Source: Streptomyces sp. NBC_01431 | GTDB lineage: Bacteria > Actinomycetota > Actinomycetes > Streptomycetales > Streptomycetaceae | Assembly (NCBI RefSeq): GCF_036231355.1 | Contig: NZ_CP109496.1 | Location: 6,882,001-6,946,000 of the forward strand | DNA: 64,000 nt | Reading direction: 5' to 3' | Part shown: positions 52,771 to 61,037 of the stretch, piece after piece | Layout: the number at the start of each line of letters is the position of its first letter | Position numbering within the stretch: position 1 is the first letter of the stretch | Notes under the pieces: model-generated | Seen by the model: the letters and a program-made list of their open reading frames with translations, nothing else | Databases searched by the model: none | Told to the model about the DNA's origin: nothing | Program-made: the position numbers and the translations under genes

Positions 52771-52944
52771 GGCGGAGCGATCGTACCGCGCGGTATGCAG
52801 CTGCTGCTCGGGTGGCGGGATCCCGCTCCGGTCGGACCGGCCGCGCACGGGACCTGTCCGAACGGACCGTTTCGCGGTATGCCGGGAACACGTCAAGTTT
52901 TCGTTCCGCGGCCGGCGTCGGCCCCGCGAGAGAGCGAGCGTGCG

Positions 52945-53199
52945 ATGTTGTTCACCGCGGCCTTCTGGAAGGCCACCGCCGAGCGTGCCATCCGTACCTT
53001 CGCCCAGGCACTGGCCGCCGTGCTGACCGCCGGCGCGACCAACCTCTTCGACGTGCGGTGGACCGCGGCCTTCGCGACCGCGGGCCTGGCCGCGGTACTG
53101 GCCGTCCTGATGGCGGTCGGGACGGGCCAGCTGGGGCAGTCGGGCCCCGGCCTCACCGAGACCACGAACCCGCCGCACCCGGCCAAGCCCGCCCCCTGA
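52945..53199 (+). CDS. Holin-like membrane protein (r1t-type)
   Basis: An 84-residue protein with two hydrophobic stretches (TFAQALAAVLTAGATNLFDV and AFATAGLAAVLAVLMAVGTG) separated by a short turn. The N-terminus is basic (FWKATAERAIRT) and the tail is hydrophilic and Pro-rich. This pattern matches r1t-type phage holins, which are also found as solitary genes in Streptomyces chromosomes. No lysin or phage structural gene is nearby, so it is either a phage relic or a recruited small membrane protein. The ATG at 52945 starts the conserved-looking part. Confidence 0.7.
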   Translation: MLFTAAFWKATAERAIRTFAQALAAVLTAGATNLFDVRWTAAFATAGLAAVLAVLMAVGTGQLGQSGPGLTETTNPPHPAKPAP

Positions 53200-53319
53200 A
53201 CAAACCCGGCCCGCCCTCCGACACCCGACCGCAGCCACCTGGCCGCCCCCGACGCCAGACCGCAGACAGCCGGGCCCGCCCCCCGCACCGGCCCGCAGCC
53301 ACCCGGCCCGGCTCCGGCG

Positions 53320-54342
53320 CTACACCGCGGACCCTGGCTGGCCCACCAGCTCCCGCAGTACGTCCTCCATGGTCACCAGGCCCGCCAGTTTGCCGTCCTC
53401 GTCCAGCACCGCCGCCAGGTGGGTACGGCTGCGGCGCATCGCGGTCAGCACGTCGTCCAGCGGGGTTGCGTCGCGGACCCGGGCGATCGGCCGCAGGGCC
53501 GCGACCGGGAACGCCACATCCCGCGGCGCCGCGTCGAGCGCGTCCTTGACGTGCAGATAGCCCAGGATGCCGCTGGCCTCGTCCACGACGGGGAAGCGGG
53601 AGAACCCGGAGCCGGCGGAGAGCCGCTCCAGTTCCGCCGGGGTCGTGCCGACCTCGGCGCGCACCACCTTGTCCAGCGGCATCACCACGTCCCGCACCGG
53701 GCGGCGGCCCAGCTCAAGGGCGTCGTGCAGACGCTCGGCCGCACGGTCGTCGAGCAGCCCGGCATGGCCCGCGTCAGTGACCAGGCGGGCCAGCTCGTCG
53801 TCCGTGAACGTGGCCGCGACCTCGCTCTTGGCATCCACCCTGAGCAGCTTCAGAAGAGTGTTGGCGAAGGTGTTGACCGCGAAGATCACCGGGCGCAGCG
53901 TCCGCGCCAGCGTCACCAGCGGCGGACCGAGCAGCAGCGCGGTCCGCACCGGTTCGGCCAGCGCGATGTTCTTCGGCACCATCTCGCCGAGCAGCATGTG
54001 CAGATACGTCGCGACCGCGAGGGCGAGCACGAAGGACACGGGGTGGACGAGTCCGGTCGGCATGCCCACCGCGTCGAAGACCGGCTCGACCAGGTGCGCG
54101 ATGGCCGGTTCGGCCACCACACCGAGCACCAGGGTGCACAGGGTGATGCCGAGCTGCGCCGCCGCCATCAGGGCCGAGAGGTGTTCGAGGCCCCAAACAA
54201 CGCTGCGGGCCCGGCGGTTCCCGTCCTCGGCGAAAGGTTCGATCTGACTGCGGCGTACGGAGATCAGCGCGAACTCGGCGCCGACGAAGAAGGCGTTGAC
54301 GACCAGGGTCGCCAGGCCGATCAGAATCTGGATCGCGATCAC
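53320..54342 (-). CDS. HlyC/CorC (CNNM) family transporter
   Basis: A 340-residue protein. The DUF21 membrane domain has about four helices (LIGLATLVVNAFFVGAEFAL; VHPVSFVLALAVATYLHMLL followed by GEMVPKNIALAEP, the CNNM acidic motif). A CBS pair follows (RRPVRDVVMPLDKVVRAEVG; LAAVLDEDGKLAGLVTMEDV). Members move magnesium or sodium ions. It lacks the CorC_HlyC C-terminal domain of its upstream partner. The GTG start overlaps the upstream stop in GTGA (54339-54342), so the two are coupled and may form a heteromer. Confidence 0.88.
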   Translation of the reverse strand: MIAIQILIGLATLVVNAFFVGAEFALISVRRSQIEPFAEDGNRRARSVVWGLEHLSALMAAAQLGITLCTLVLGVVAEPAIAHLVEPVFDAVGMPTGLVHPVSFVLALAVATYLHMLLGEMVPKNIALAEPVRTALLLGPPLVTLARTLRPVIFAVNTFANTLLKLLRVDAKSEVAATFTDDELARLVTDAGHAGLLDDRAAERLHDALELGRRPVRDVVMPLDKVVRAEVGTTPAELERLSAGSGFSRFPVVDEASGILGYLHVKDALDAAPRDVAFPVAALRPIARVRDATPLDDVLTAMRRSRTHLAAVLDEDGKLAGLVTMEDVLRELVGQPGSAV

Positions 54343-55688
54343 CGGCGGGCTCCCTGGTCCTCGTCGCCTTCGTCGCCCTCGGCGTCAAGGGGCGCGTGCA
54401 GCAGCACGCGGGCCGCGCGCCGCCCCCTCGCGTCGACCACGTCCATCCGCCAGCCGCCCAGCTCCACGCGGTCGCCGACCCTGGGGATGCGTCCCAGCTC
54501 GGTGGCGATCAGACCCGCGAGGGTCTCGTAGGGGCCGTGTGGCACCCGCAGCCCGATGGTGGCGAGCTGGTCGTCGCGGGCGGCGCCGTCCGCGGAGTAG
54601 AGGGTGCGGCCGTCGGTGTCGTGCCCGGCGGGCGCGAGGTCGGGGGTCTCGTGCGGGTCGTGCTCATCGCGCACCTCGCCGACCACCTCCTCGACGATGT
54701 CCTCCAGCGTCACGACGCCCGCGGTTCCGCCGTACTCGTCAATGACGACGGCCATGGTGCGCTTCCCGTACAGCTGGTCGAGAAGCCGGTCCACAGTGAG
54801 CGTCTCGGGGACGAGCAGGGGCTCGCGCAGCAGCGAGGTCACCGGATGTCGGCGTCTGCGCTCGGCCGGGACGGCGAGGACGTCCTTGATGTGCGCTATG
54901 CCGACGACCGAGTCGAGGCTGCCCCGGTAGACGGGGAAGCGGGACAGGCCGGTGGCGCGGGTCGCGTTGGCGACGTCCTCGGCGGTGGCCTGGATGTCGA
55001 GCGCGGTCACCTGCACGCGGGGAGTCATCACGTTCTGGGCGTTGAGCTCGGCGAGGTTGAGCGTCCTGACGAACAGTTCCGCGGTGTCCGGCTCCAGCGC
55101 GCCCGCCTTGGCCGAGTGACGGGCGAGCGCCACCAGTTCCTGGGGGCTGCGCGCGGAGGCCAGCTCCTCGGCGGGCTCCAGACCGAAACGGCGCACCAGG
55201 TGATTGGCCGACTCGTTGAGGTGGCTGATCAGCGGGCGGAAGGCCGCACTGAACACGCGCTGCGGGGTCGCGACGACCTTCGCCACGGCGAGCGGCGAGG
55301 AGATCGCCCAGTTCTTGGGGACCAGTTCGCCTACGACCATCAGGAACACGGTCGAGATCACCATGCCGAGGACCAGGGCCACCGAGCTCGCGGCCGACGC
55401 GGACAGCCCCAGCCCTTCCAGCGGGCCGCTCAGCAGCCTGGCGATCGACGGCTTGGCGATCATGCCGATGACCAGGCCGGTGACGGTGATGCCGAGCTGG
55501 GCGCCGGACAACTGGAAGGTGAGGCTTCGGACGGCCTTCAGCGCGCTGGAGGCGCCCCGTTCGCCGCGCTCGACCGCGCGCTCCAGGTCGCTGCGCTCCG
55601 AGGTGGTGAGGGAGAACTCGGCTGCCACGAACACACCGCACACCAGCGAGAGCAGCACGGCCACCAGGAGCAGGAGCACTTCGGTCAT
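54339..55688 (-). CDS. HlyC/CorC (CNNM) family transporter
   Basis: A 449-residue CNNM protein. The DUF21 membrane domain (VLLLLVAVLLSLVCGVFVAA; FLMVVGELVPKNWAISSP) is followed by two CBS domains (NAQNVMTPRVQVTALDIQAT; MAVVIDEYGGTAGVVTLEDI) and a C-terminal CorC_HlyC domain that ends WRMDVVDARGRRAARVLLHA. The full architecture contrasts with the shorter downstream paralogue, to which it is translationally coupled. A cation transport role is inferred from the family. Confidence 0.9.
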   Translation of the reverse strand: MTEVLLLLVAVLLSLVCGVFVAAEFSLTTSERSDLERAVERGERGASSALKAVRSLTFQLSGAQLGITVTGLVIGMIAKPSIARLLSGPLEGLGLSASAASSVALVLGMVISTVFLMVVGELVPKNWAISSPLAVAKVVATPQRVFSAAFRPLISHLNESANHLVRRFGLEPAEELASARSPQELVALARHSAKAGALEPDTAELFVRTLNLAELNAQNVMTPRVQVTALDIQATAEDVANATRATGLSRFPVYRGSLDSVVGIAHIKDVLAVPAERRRRHPVTSLLREPLLVPETLTVDRLLDQLYGKRTMAVVIDEYGGTAGVVTLEDIVEEVVGEVRDEHDPHETPDLAPAGHDTDGRTLYSADGAARDDQLATIGLRVPHGPYETLAGLIATELGRIPRVGDRVELGGWRMDVVDARGRRAARVLLHAPLDAEGDEGDEDQGARR

Positions 55689-55858
55689 CGGGTCACCTCC
55701 GTCCCATGATCGGCCAGGGGGAGGCGGGGCGCGCGGTGTCGCGCGGCGGTACTGGTACTGGGAGGCTCGCCCATGGGCGGACGCTCACACCTTTCAGTCA
55801 AGGGGACAATGCGATGCCCCCATGGTAAAGCAGTGGCAAAGGGCGCTGGGGTGTCCGC

Positions 55859-56281
55859 TCAGCCGAGCGGCTTCACCCAGCGGCGCCACTGTTCCTGGGG
55901 ACCGTACCCGGCGGCGTGCCAGGCGTGGTGGGCGAGCTCGTTGCGGACGAGGACCATGGCGTCGACGCGGCGTCCGCCGAGGCGTACGAAGCGCTCCTCG
56001 GCCGCGTCGAGCAGCGCCGCCGCGATGCCCTGGCGGCGGTGGCCGGGGTGGACGGCGAGGCGGTACAGATGGCAGCGCCAGCCGTCGAACCCGGCTATGA
56101 CGGTTCCGACGAGGACGCCGTCGCGCTCCGCCAGAATCAGGGCTTCGGGGTCCCGGTCGACGAGGCGGGCCACCCCGTCCCGGTCGTCGCTGATGCTCGT
56201 TCCCTCAGCGGCTTCGCGCCAGAACCGCAGCGCGGTGTCGATGTCCGTTGGGGTGGCGCAGCGGATGTCGAGATCACTCAT
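55859..56281 (-). CDS. GNAT family acetyltransferase
   Basis: A 140-residue single GNAT domain. It starts DLDIRCATPTDIDTALRFWR and carries the acetyl-CoA loop LAVHPGHRRQGIAAALLDAA and the late strand MVLVRNELAHHAWHAAGYGP. The ATG at 56281 is used; the frame upstream of it is a shadow over the methyltransferase gene. The substrate is unknown. An 8-bp tandem repeat lies about 45 bp upstream, in its likely promoter. Confidence 0.85.
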   Translation of the reverse strand: MSDLDIRCATPTDIDTALRFWREAAEGTSISDDRDGVARLVDRDPEALILAERDGVLVGTVIAGFDGWRCHLYRLAVHPGHRRQGIAAALLDAAEERFVRLGGRRVDAMVLVRNELAHHAWHAAGYGPQEQWRRWVKPLG

Positions 56282-56588
56282 GGGGCGAGCCAAGCAGAGC
56301 ACCGGAGCATCTGGCGAACGGTTTGCGTGCCGCTGTGCCGCTGTGCCGCTGTGCCGCTGTGCCGCTGTGGCGCTCGGCCGACCGGGGCAGCCCGACGTCA
56401 TCGCCTTTCCAACTCTCGTACGGCTTAAGCGAATAGAGGCCGTGTGAGCGCCGTCGCCGGGACCGGTCGCGGTGGGCGGGGGCGCGGAAGGACGGGCCGA
56501 GCGGGGTCGCTGCGCCATCCCGAGGACCCGGGAGGCGGAGGCCGGACGTCGCCGTGGACCCGGTCGCCGTCGCCGGGGGTGCGGAAGC
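56282..56588. other. Intergenic region with short tandem repeat
   Basis: No gene is seen between the GNAT start and the methyltransferase stop. It contains the 8-bp repeat at 56327-56374 and very GC-rich sequence after 56440. It must hold the GNAT promoter. Confidence 0.5.
56327..56374. repeat. Six-copy 8-bp tandem repeat
   Basis: GTGCCGCT is repeated five times exactly (56327-56366), and a sixth copy, GTGGCGCT, has one change. An 8-bp period is not a multiple of three, consistent with non-coding DNA and copy-number slippage. Confidence 0.95.
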
Positions 56589-57269
56589 CTACTCGTCCGG
56601 GCCCAGCGCGGGTCGCCGTGCCGTCCCGAGGACGCAGGGGGAGGGCGGGGTCCAGACGCCGCTCGCGGGCACCCGCAGATGGCGGTAACCCACGATCTCG
56701 AAGCCCGCGGCCTCGATCGCGCCGATCGGATCGCGCGCGGTGTGGCAGCCCCCGAACAGCCTCGGCCACACCGTGCGGTCCACCCCGCGCTGCACCGCCG
56801 CCAGGGCCCGCCCCTCGGCCCGGCCGTGCTCGAAGAACCGCAGCTCACCGCCCGGACGCAGGACCCGGCGGATCTCACTGAGCGCCCGGGGCAGGTCCCG
56901 CACCGAACACAGCACCAGCGAGGCGACCGCCGCGTCGAAGGCCTCGCTCTTGACCGGGAGCGCCTCCGCCGCACCGGGCACGACATCGACCGGCACCTCG
57001 GCCCGGAGCGCCGAGCGGACCGCCAACTGCCGCAGTGTGCGCTCCGGTTCGATGGCCACCACTTCGGAGACGGCGGCCGGATAGTGGGCGAAGTTGAGCC
57101 CGTTGCCCGCGCCGACCTCGATGACACGCCCCGAGAGCCCGTCGAGGAGCTCACCGCGGTACGCGGCGATTCCGGCTCGGTCGTCGGCCGCCACGCTGAA
57201 CCGCGCGTAGAAGCGCGCGAAGAGGGGGTGGTGCACGGCATCCGGGGCGATCTTCGTGCGCTGCGCCAT
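56589..57269 (-). CDS. Class I SAM-dependent methyltransferase
   Basis: A 226-residue methyltransferase. Motif I is GRVIEVGAGNGLNFAHYP (about 47-64). The acidic residue ending strand 2 is in SEVVAIEPERTLR. Motif II/III regions are AEALPVKSEAFDAAVASLVL and IRRVLRPGGELRFFEHGRAE. It is closest to the UbiE/METTL7-type group acting on small or lipid-like substrates. The ATG at 57269 follows a strong AGGAGG. It lies downstream of the biotin genes and in the same direction, but a role in biotin synthesis is not implied. Confidence 0.88.
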   Translation of the reverse strand: MAQRTKIAPDAVHHPLFARFYARFSVAADDRAGIAAYRGELLDGLSGRVIEVGAGNGLNFAHYPAAVSEVVAIEPERTLRQLAVRSALRAEVPVDVVPGAAEALPVKSEAFDAAVASLVLCSVRDLPRALSEIRRVLRPGGELRFFEHGRAEGRALAAVQRGVDRTVWPRLFGGCHTARDPIGAIEAAGFEIVGYRHLRVPASGVWTPPSPCVLGTARRPALGPDE

Positions 57270-57330
57270 GTCGGACCTCCTGAGCCGGGCGGGCAGCCGA
57301 TTACCGCCATTGTCCCCACCCGTGGAGTCC

Positions 57331-57693
57331 TCACCCGTCCGCGGACTCCACGAAGCAGAACTCATTGCCTTCGGGATCGCGCATCACCTGGAAGGCACCC
57401 TGGGCGTCGGTCACCTGCTCGCCCACGGCCGCCGCACCGCGCCGCACGGCCGCGGCCCGCGCCCGGCGCACGTCCTCGACCGAGAGGTCCAGGTGCAGCC
57501 GGTTCTTGCCCGCCTTCTCCTCCGGCACGCGCTGGAATGCGAGGCGCGGGGCGCCCGGCGGATCGACGTACGCCCAGGAGGAGTCCCGGACCACCGGCCG
57601 TCCGCCGAGCACCCCGGACCAGAACCGGGCCAGCCGGGCCGGGTCGGCGCAGTCCACGACGAGCTGCCCGAGGCGGGCCCGTAACACAGCCAT
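57331..57693 (-). CDS. VOC family protein coupled to bioD
   Basis: A 120-residue glyoxalase-fold protein. The opening strand and helix are LGQLVVDCADPARLARFWSG with VLGGRPVV. The closing strand QVMRDPEGNEFCFVESADG carries the usual Glu/Cys metal-side positions. Its ATG shares a base with the bioD stop (TGATG at 57691-57695), so it is translationally coupled to the biotin operon. What a VOC protein does there is unknown. Confidence 0.85.
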   Translation of the reverse strand: MAVLRARLGQLVVDCADPARLARFWSGVLGGRPVVRDSSWAYVDPPGAPRLAFQRVPEEKAGKNRLHLDLSVEDVRRARAAAVRRGAAAVGEQVTDAQGAFQVMRDPEGNEFCFVESADG

Positions 57694-58385
57694 CAGATGC
57701 TCCAAACACCGCCGAGCGCCGGGGCGAGCCAGCTGGCCGCTCGGGTACGGAAGTCGGCGGGCGCCAGCCGTCCGGCGCCCTCGGGCACGGTGCCAAGCAA
57801 TGGTGCACCGGCCGACTCCGGAAGGTCCGCGAGATTGCACCGCGAGGCCAGATCCGGTTCGGTCGGCCAACTGCCCACGACGACCCCGGTGAACTCGATA
57901 CCGCGGGACCTGAGGGCCTCGCCGGTCAGGGACGTCGAGTTGAGTGTGCCCAGTCCGGCGGGCGTCACCACCAGGACGGGCGCCTGAAGCAGCCGGGCCG
58001 CGTCCGCGAGGGTGCCGCCCGCGTCGTCGAAGCGGACCAGGAGGCCGCCCGCCCCCTCGACCAGGACCAGATCGTGCTCGGTGGCCAGTTTCGCCGCCGC
58101 CTCGGCGGTCTGCTCGGGCCCCACGGGCACCATCGACGCCCGACGGGCCGCGGTGTTCGGCGCCAACGGCTCGGGGAACCGGGCCAGTTCGACCCCGGTC
58201 ACCGCCTCGCCCGCGAGTCGGCGCACCTCGAAGACATCGCCGGGCTCACCCGGCGCCACCCCGGTCTGGGCCGGTTTGAGCACGGCCACCGAACGGCCAC
58301 CGGCGAGCGCGAGGGCGGCGATCGCCGCCGTGGTGATCGTCTTGCCGATCTCGGTGCTCGTACCGCTCACGAACAGAACCGTCAT
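57693..58385 (-). CDS. bioD: Dethiobiotin synthetase
   Basis: A 230-residue ATP-dependent synthetase that closes the ureido ring of dethiobiotin from 7,8-diaminopelargonate and CO2. The P-loop FVSGTSTEIGKTITTAAI lies at residues 5-22. The catalytic-type Lys follows in VAVLKPAQTGVAP, and the second nucleotide motif is LVLVEGAGGLLVRF. The length is typical. The ATG follows the bioA stop by one base (TGAGATG). Confidence 0.95.
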   Translation of the reverse strand: MTVLFVSGTSTEIGKTITTAAIAALALAGGRSVAVLKPAQTGVAPGEPGDVFEVRRLAGEAVTGVELARFPEPLAPNTAARRASMVPVGPEQTAEAAAKLATEHDLVLVEGAGGLLVRFDDAGGTLADAARLLQAPVLVVTPAGLGTLNSTSLTGEALRSRGIEFTGVVVGSWPTEPDLASRCNLADLPESAGAPLLGTVPEGAGRLAPADFRTRAASWLAPALGGVWSI

Positions 58386-58386
58386 C

Positions 58387-59676
58387 TCAGCCCTCCCGCG
58401 CCGCAGCGCACACCGCACGGCAGATGCGCGCCAGATCGTCGTCGCCCGTCACATAGGGCGGCATCGTGTACACCAGATCCCGGAACGGCCGCAGCCACAC
58501 GCCCTCGCGGACCGCGGCCCCGGTCGCCGCCGCCATGTCCACCTCGTGGTCCAGCTGGACGACGCCAATGGCACCGCGCACCCGGACATCCCGTACGCCC
58601 TCGATGGAGCGGGCCGGGTCGAGCCCCTCGCGCAGTCCGGTCTCCAGGCGCTTGACCTCGCCCTGCCAGTCCTGGCCGAGCAGCAGGTCGATCGAGGCGA
58701 GGGCCACCGCGGCGGCCAGCGGATTGCCCATGAACGTCGGGCCGTGCGCGAGCACCGGGACGTCGCCCGACGAGATGCCCTCGGCGACCCGGGTCGTGCA
58801 CAGCGTCGCGGCCATCGACAGATAGCCGCCGGTCAGCGCCTTGCCGACACACATGACGTCCGGCGAGAGCGCCGCGTGATCAGCCGCGAACAGCGCGCCG
58901 GTGCGGCCGAAACCGCTGGCGATCTCGTCGAAGACGAGCAGTACACCGTGCTCGTCGCAGGCCTCGCGCAGCACCCGCAGGTAGTCGGGCGAGTGGAAGC
59001 GCATGCCGCCCGCACCCTGTACCACCGGCTCCACGATCACCGCGGCCAGCTCGCCGGAGTGCCGTGCGATCGTCTCGCGCAGCTCCCGGGCGTAGGACTC
59101 CTCGAACTCCACCGGCGGCGGACCCACGAACAACTGGCGGGGCAGTGCGCCCTGCCACAGCTCGTGCATGCCGCCGTCCGGATCGCACACCGACATCGGC
59201 TGCCAGGTGTCGCCGTGGTACCCGCCGCGCCAGGTCATCAGCCGCTGCTTACGCGGCTGTCCGACCGAGCGCCAGTACTGCAGGCACATCTTCACGGCGA
59301 CCTCGACCGCGACCGAACCCGAGTCGCTGAGGAACACGTGCTGGAGCGGATCGGGGGTGATCTCGACCAACCGGGCGGCGAGGCGGACGGCGGGCTCGTG
59401 GGTGAGGCCGCCGAACATGACGTGGCTCATCCGGTCGAGCTGGCCGCGCGCCGCCTCGTTGAGCACCGGGTGGTTGTAGCCGTGCACGGCCGACCACCAC
59501 GACGACATGCCGTCGATCAACTCACGCTGCCCGTAAGCCGGTTCGGCCAGCCGCAGCCGGACGCCCGACGCTGATTCGACCAGCAGTTGCTCCTGCCGGT
59601 TGGGCATCGGGCCGTACGGATGCCAGACGTGCCGGCGGTCCAGGTCGAGCAGGTGTGCGGGGGAGTGGTCAGGCAT
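58387..59676 (-). CDS. bioA: Adenosylmethionine-8-amino-7-oxononanoate aminotransferase
   Basis: A 429-residue class III aminotransferase that converts KAPA to DAPA with SAM as amino donor. Motifs include DRRHVWHPYGPM at the N-terminus (BioA-specific), DGMSSWWSAVHGYNHPVLNE, the GxYHGDTW phosphate-binding region (RGGYHGDTWQPMSVCD), LVFDEIASGFGRTGALFA with the PLP Asp, and the Schiff-base Lys in DVMCVGKALTGGYLSMAAT. Its start overlaps the bioB stop by 8 nt (ATGCCTGA), showing a coupled bioB-bioA-bioD operon. Confidence 0.95.
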   Translation of the reverse strand: MPDHSPAHLLDLDRRHVWHPYGPMPNRQEQLLVESASGVRLRLAEPAYGQRELIDGMSSWWSAVHGYNHPVLNEAARGQLDRMSHVMFGGLTHEPAVRLAARLVEITPDPLQHVFLSDSGSVAVEVAVKMCLQYWRSVGQPRKQRLMTWRGGYHGDTWQPMSVCDPDGGMHELWQGALPRQLFVGPPPVEFEESYARELRETIARHSGELAAVIVEPVVQGAGGMRFHSPDYLRVLREACDEHGVLLVFDEIASGFGRTGALFAADHAALSPDVMCVGKALTGGYLSMAATLCTTRVAEGISSGDVPVLAHGPTFMGNPLAAAVALASIDLLLGQDWQGEVKRLETGLREGLDPARSIEGVRDVRVRGAIGVVQLDHEVDMAAATGAAVREGVWLRPFRDLVYTMPPYVTGDDDLARICRAVCAAAREG

Positions 59677-60892
59677 TGGGGGCGAGATCCGTCCCCGCGC
59701 CCCGGCGGCGCACGGCCACGAGATCGGTGCGCGCCTGGTCCGCGGGCGCCTGCTCGGGCGCCGCGGAGGCGCTCTCGCCGCAGGGGCCGCAGCCGCCGCC
59801 CGCGTGGGACCCGCAGGCGCTCTCGGCGTGCGAACCGCAGCCCGCGCCGGCCGGGGCCGAACCGCAGCCCGCGGCGGCGATCGCGTCGGCGCGGTGCTCG
59901 GGCAGGGTGGTGGTGCCCGCCCCCTCCACCTCGAACCCGGCGTCCGCGATCATGTCGAGGTCGGCCTGGCCGGCCTGACCCTCACTGGTCAGGTAGTCGC
60001 CCAGGAAGATCGAGTTGACCAGGTGCAGCGCGAGCGGCTGCATCGAGCGCAGATGAACCTCGCGGCCGCCCGCGAGCCGTACCTCGACGTCGGGGCAGAC
60101 GAACCGGGTCATCGCCAGGATGCGCAGGCAGCGCTGCGGAGTGAGGTTCCACTCCTTGGCCAGCGGGGTTCCCTCGAACGGAATGAGGAAGTTCACCGGC
60201 ACCGAGTCGGGATCCAGCGCGCGGAGCGCGAACACCACGTCGACCAGGTCCTCGTCGGACTCGCCCATGCCCGCGATCAGACCGGAACAGGCGGACAGAC
60301 CGGCGTCGTGCGCCTTGGTCACCGTGTCCACGCGGTCCTGATAGGTGTGCGTGGTCGTGATGTCCCCGTACGTCCCCTCGGACGTGTTGAGGTTGTGGTT
60401 GTACGCGTCGGCCCCGGCCGCGCGCAGCCGCTCGGCCTGGCCGTCGGAGAGCAGACCGAGGCAGGCGCAGACCTCGACGCCCTCGTTCTGCTCCTTGATC
60501 GTCTCGATCGTCTCGGAGACCCGGGCGATGTCACGGTCCGTGGGGCCACGGCCGCTGGCCACCAGGCAGACCCGCTTCGCGCCGCCCGCGACGCCGGCGG
60601 CGGCCGCCTTCGACGCCTCGTCGGGCTTGAGCCAGGTGTACTTCAGGATGTCGGCCTTGGAACCGAGCCGCTGGGAGCAGTACGAACAGTCCTCGGGGCA
60701 CAGGCCCGACTTCAGATTGACCAGGTAGTTGAGCTTCACCCGCCGCCCGAACCACTGCCGGCGCACCCGGCCGGCCGCGGCCACCACATCGAGCAGTTCG
60801 TCGTCGGAGGTCGCCAGCACGGCGAGAGCCTCTTCGCGGGTCGGCAGTTCGCGCCGCAACCCCTTGTCCACCAGCGTGTTCAGCAGGTCCAT
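59669..60892 (-). CDS. bioB: Biotin synthase with Cys-rich C-terminal tail
   Basis: A 407-residue radical SAM enzyme that inserts sulfur into dethiobiotin. The cluster motif CPEDCSYCSQR (about residues 63-73) binds the 4Fe-4S cluster, and conserved segments such as LKPDEASKAAAAGVAGGAKR, AYNHNLNTSEGTYGDI, SACSGLIAGMGE and VRLAGGREVHLRSMQPLALH follow. Beyond the normal end (near GFEVEGAG) there is a tail of about 80 residues with several Cys in GCGS/ACGSH/GCGPCG units. It is the first gene of the operon, and its promoter lies in the 145-bp divergent gap with bioF. Confidence 0.94.
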   Translation of the reverse strand: MDLLNTLVDKGLRRELPTREEALAVLATSDDELLDVVAAAGRVRRQWFGRRVKLNYLVNLKSGLCPEDCSYCSQRLGSKADILKYTWLKPDEASKAAAAGVAGGAKRVCLVASGRGPTDRDIARVSETIETIKEQNEGVEVCACLGLLSDGQAERLRAAGADAYNHNLNTSEGTYGDITTTHTYQDRVDTVTKAHDAGLSACSGLIAGMGESDEDLVDVVFALRALDPDSVPVNFLIPFEGTPLAKEWNLTPQRCLRILAMTRFVCPDVEVRLAGGREVHLRSMQPLALHLVNSIFLGDYLTSEGQAGQADLDMIADAGFEVEGAGTTTLPEHRADAIAAAGCGSAPAGAGCGSHAESACGSHAGGGCGPCGESASAAPEQAPADQARTDLVAVRRRGAGTDLAPNA

Positions 60893-61037
60893 GGCGCCGA
60901 TCTTCGCCTACCGAACCGCCTGAGGCCAAGGTAGGGATCCCACAACACAGGTGGTTTGAGGTGTGTGTATCGCCACACCCTGACCCGGCTTGGCTTTGGC
61001 TAGGGTCTGTGGGCAGCCTACAAAAAGGGACTCCACC
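60893..61037. promoter_or_regulatory. Divergent bioB/bioF promoter region
   Basis: This 145-bp gap must drive both arms of the biotin cluster. CTGACC (60980-60985) and TAGGGT (61001-61006), 15 bp apart, are candidate -35 and -10 elements for bioF, and CACAACACAGG/GTGTGTG elements lie near the middle. I found no clear long palindrome for a BirA- or BioQ-type repressor. Confidence 0.45.
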
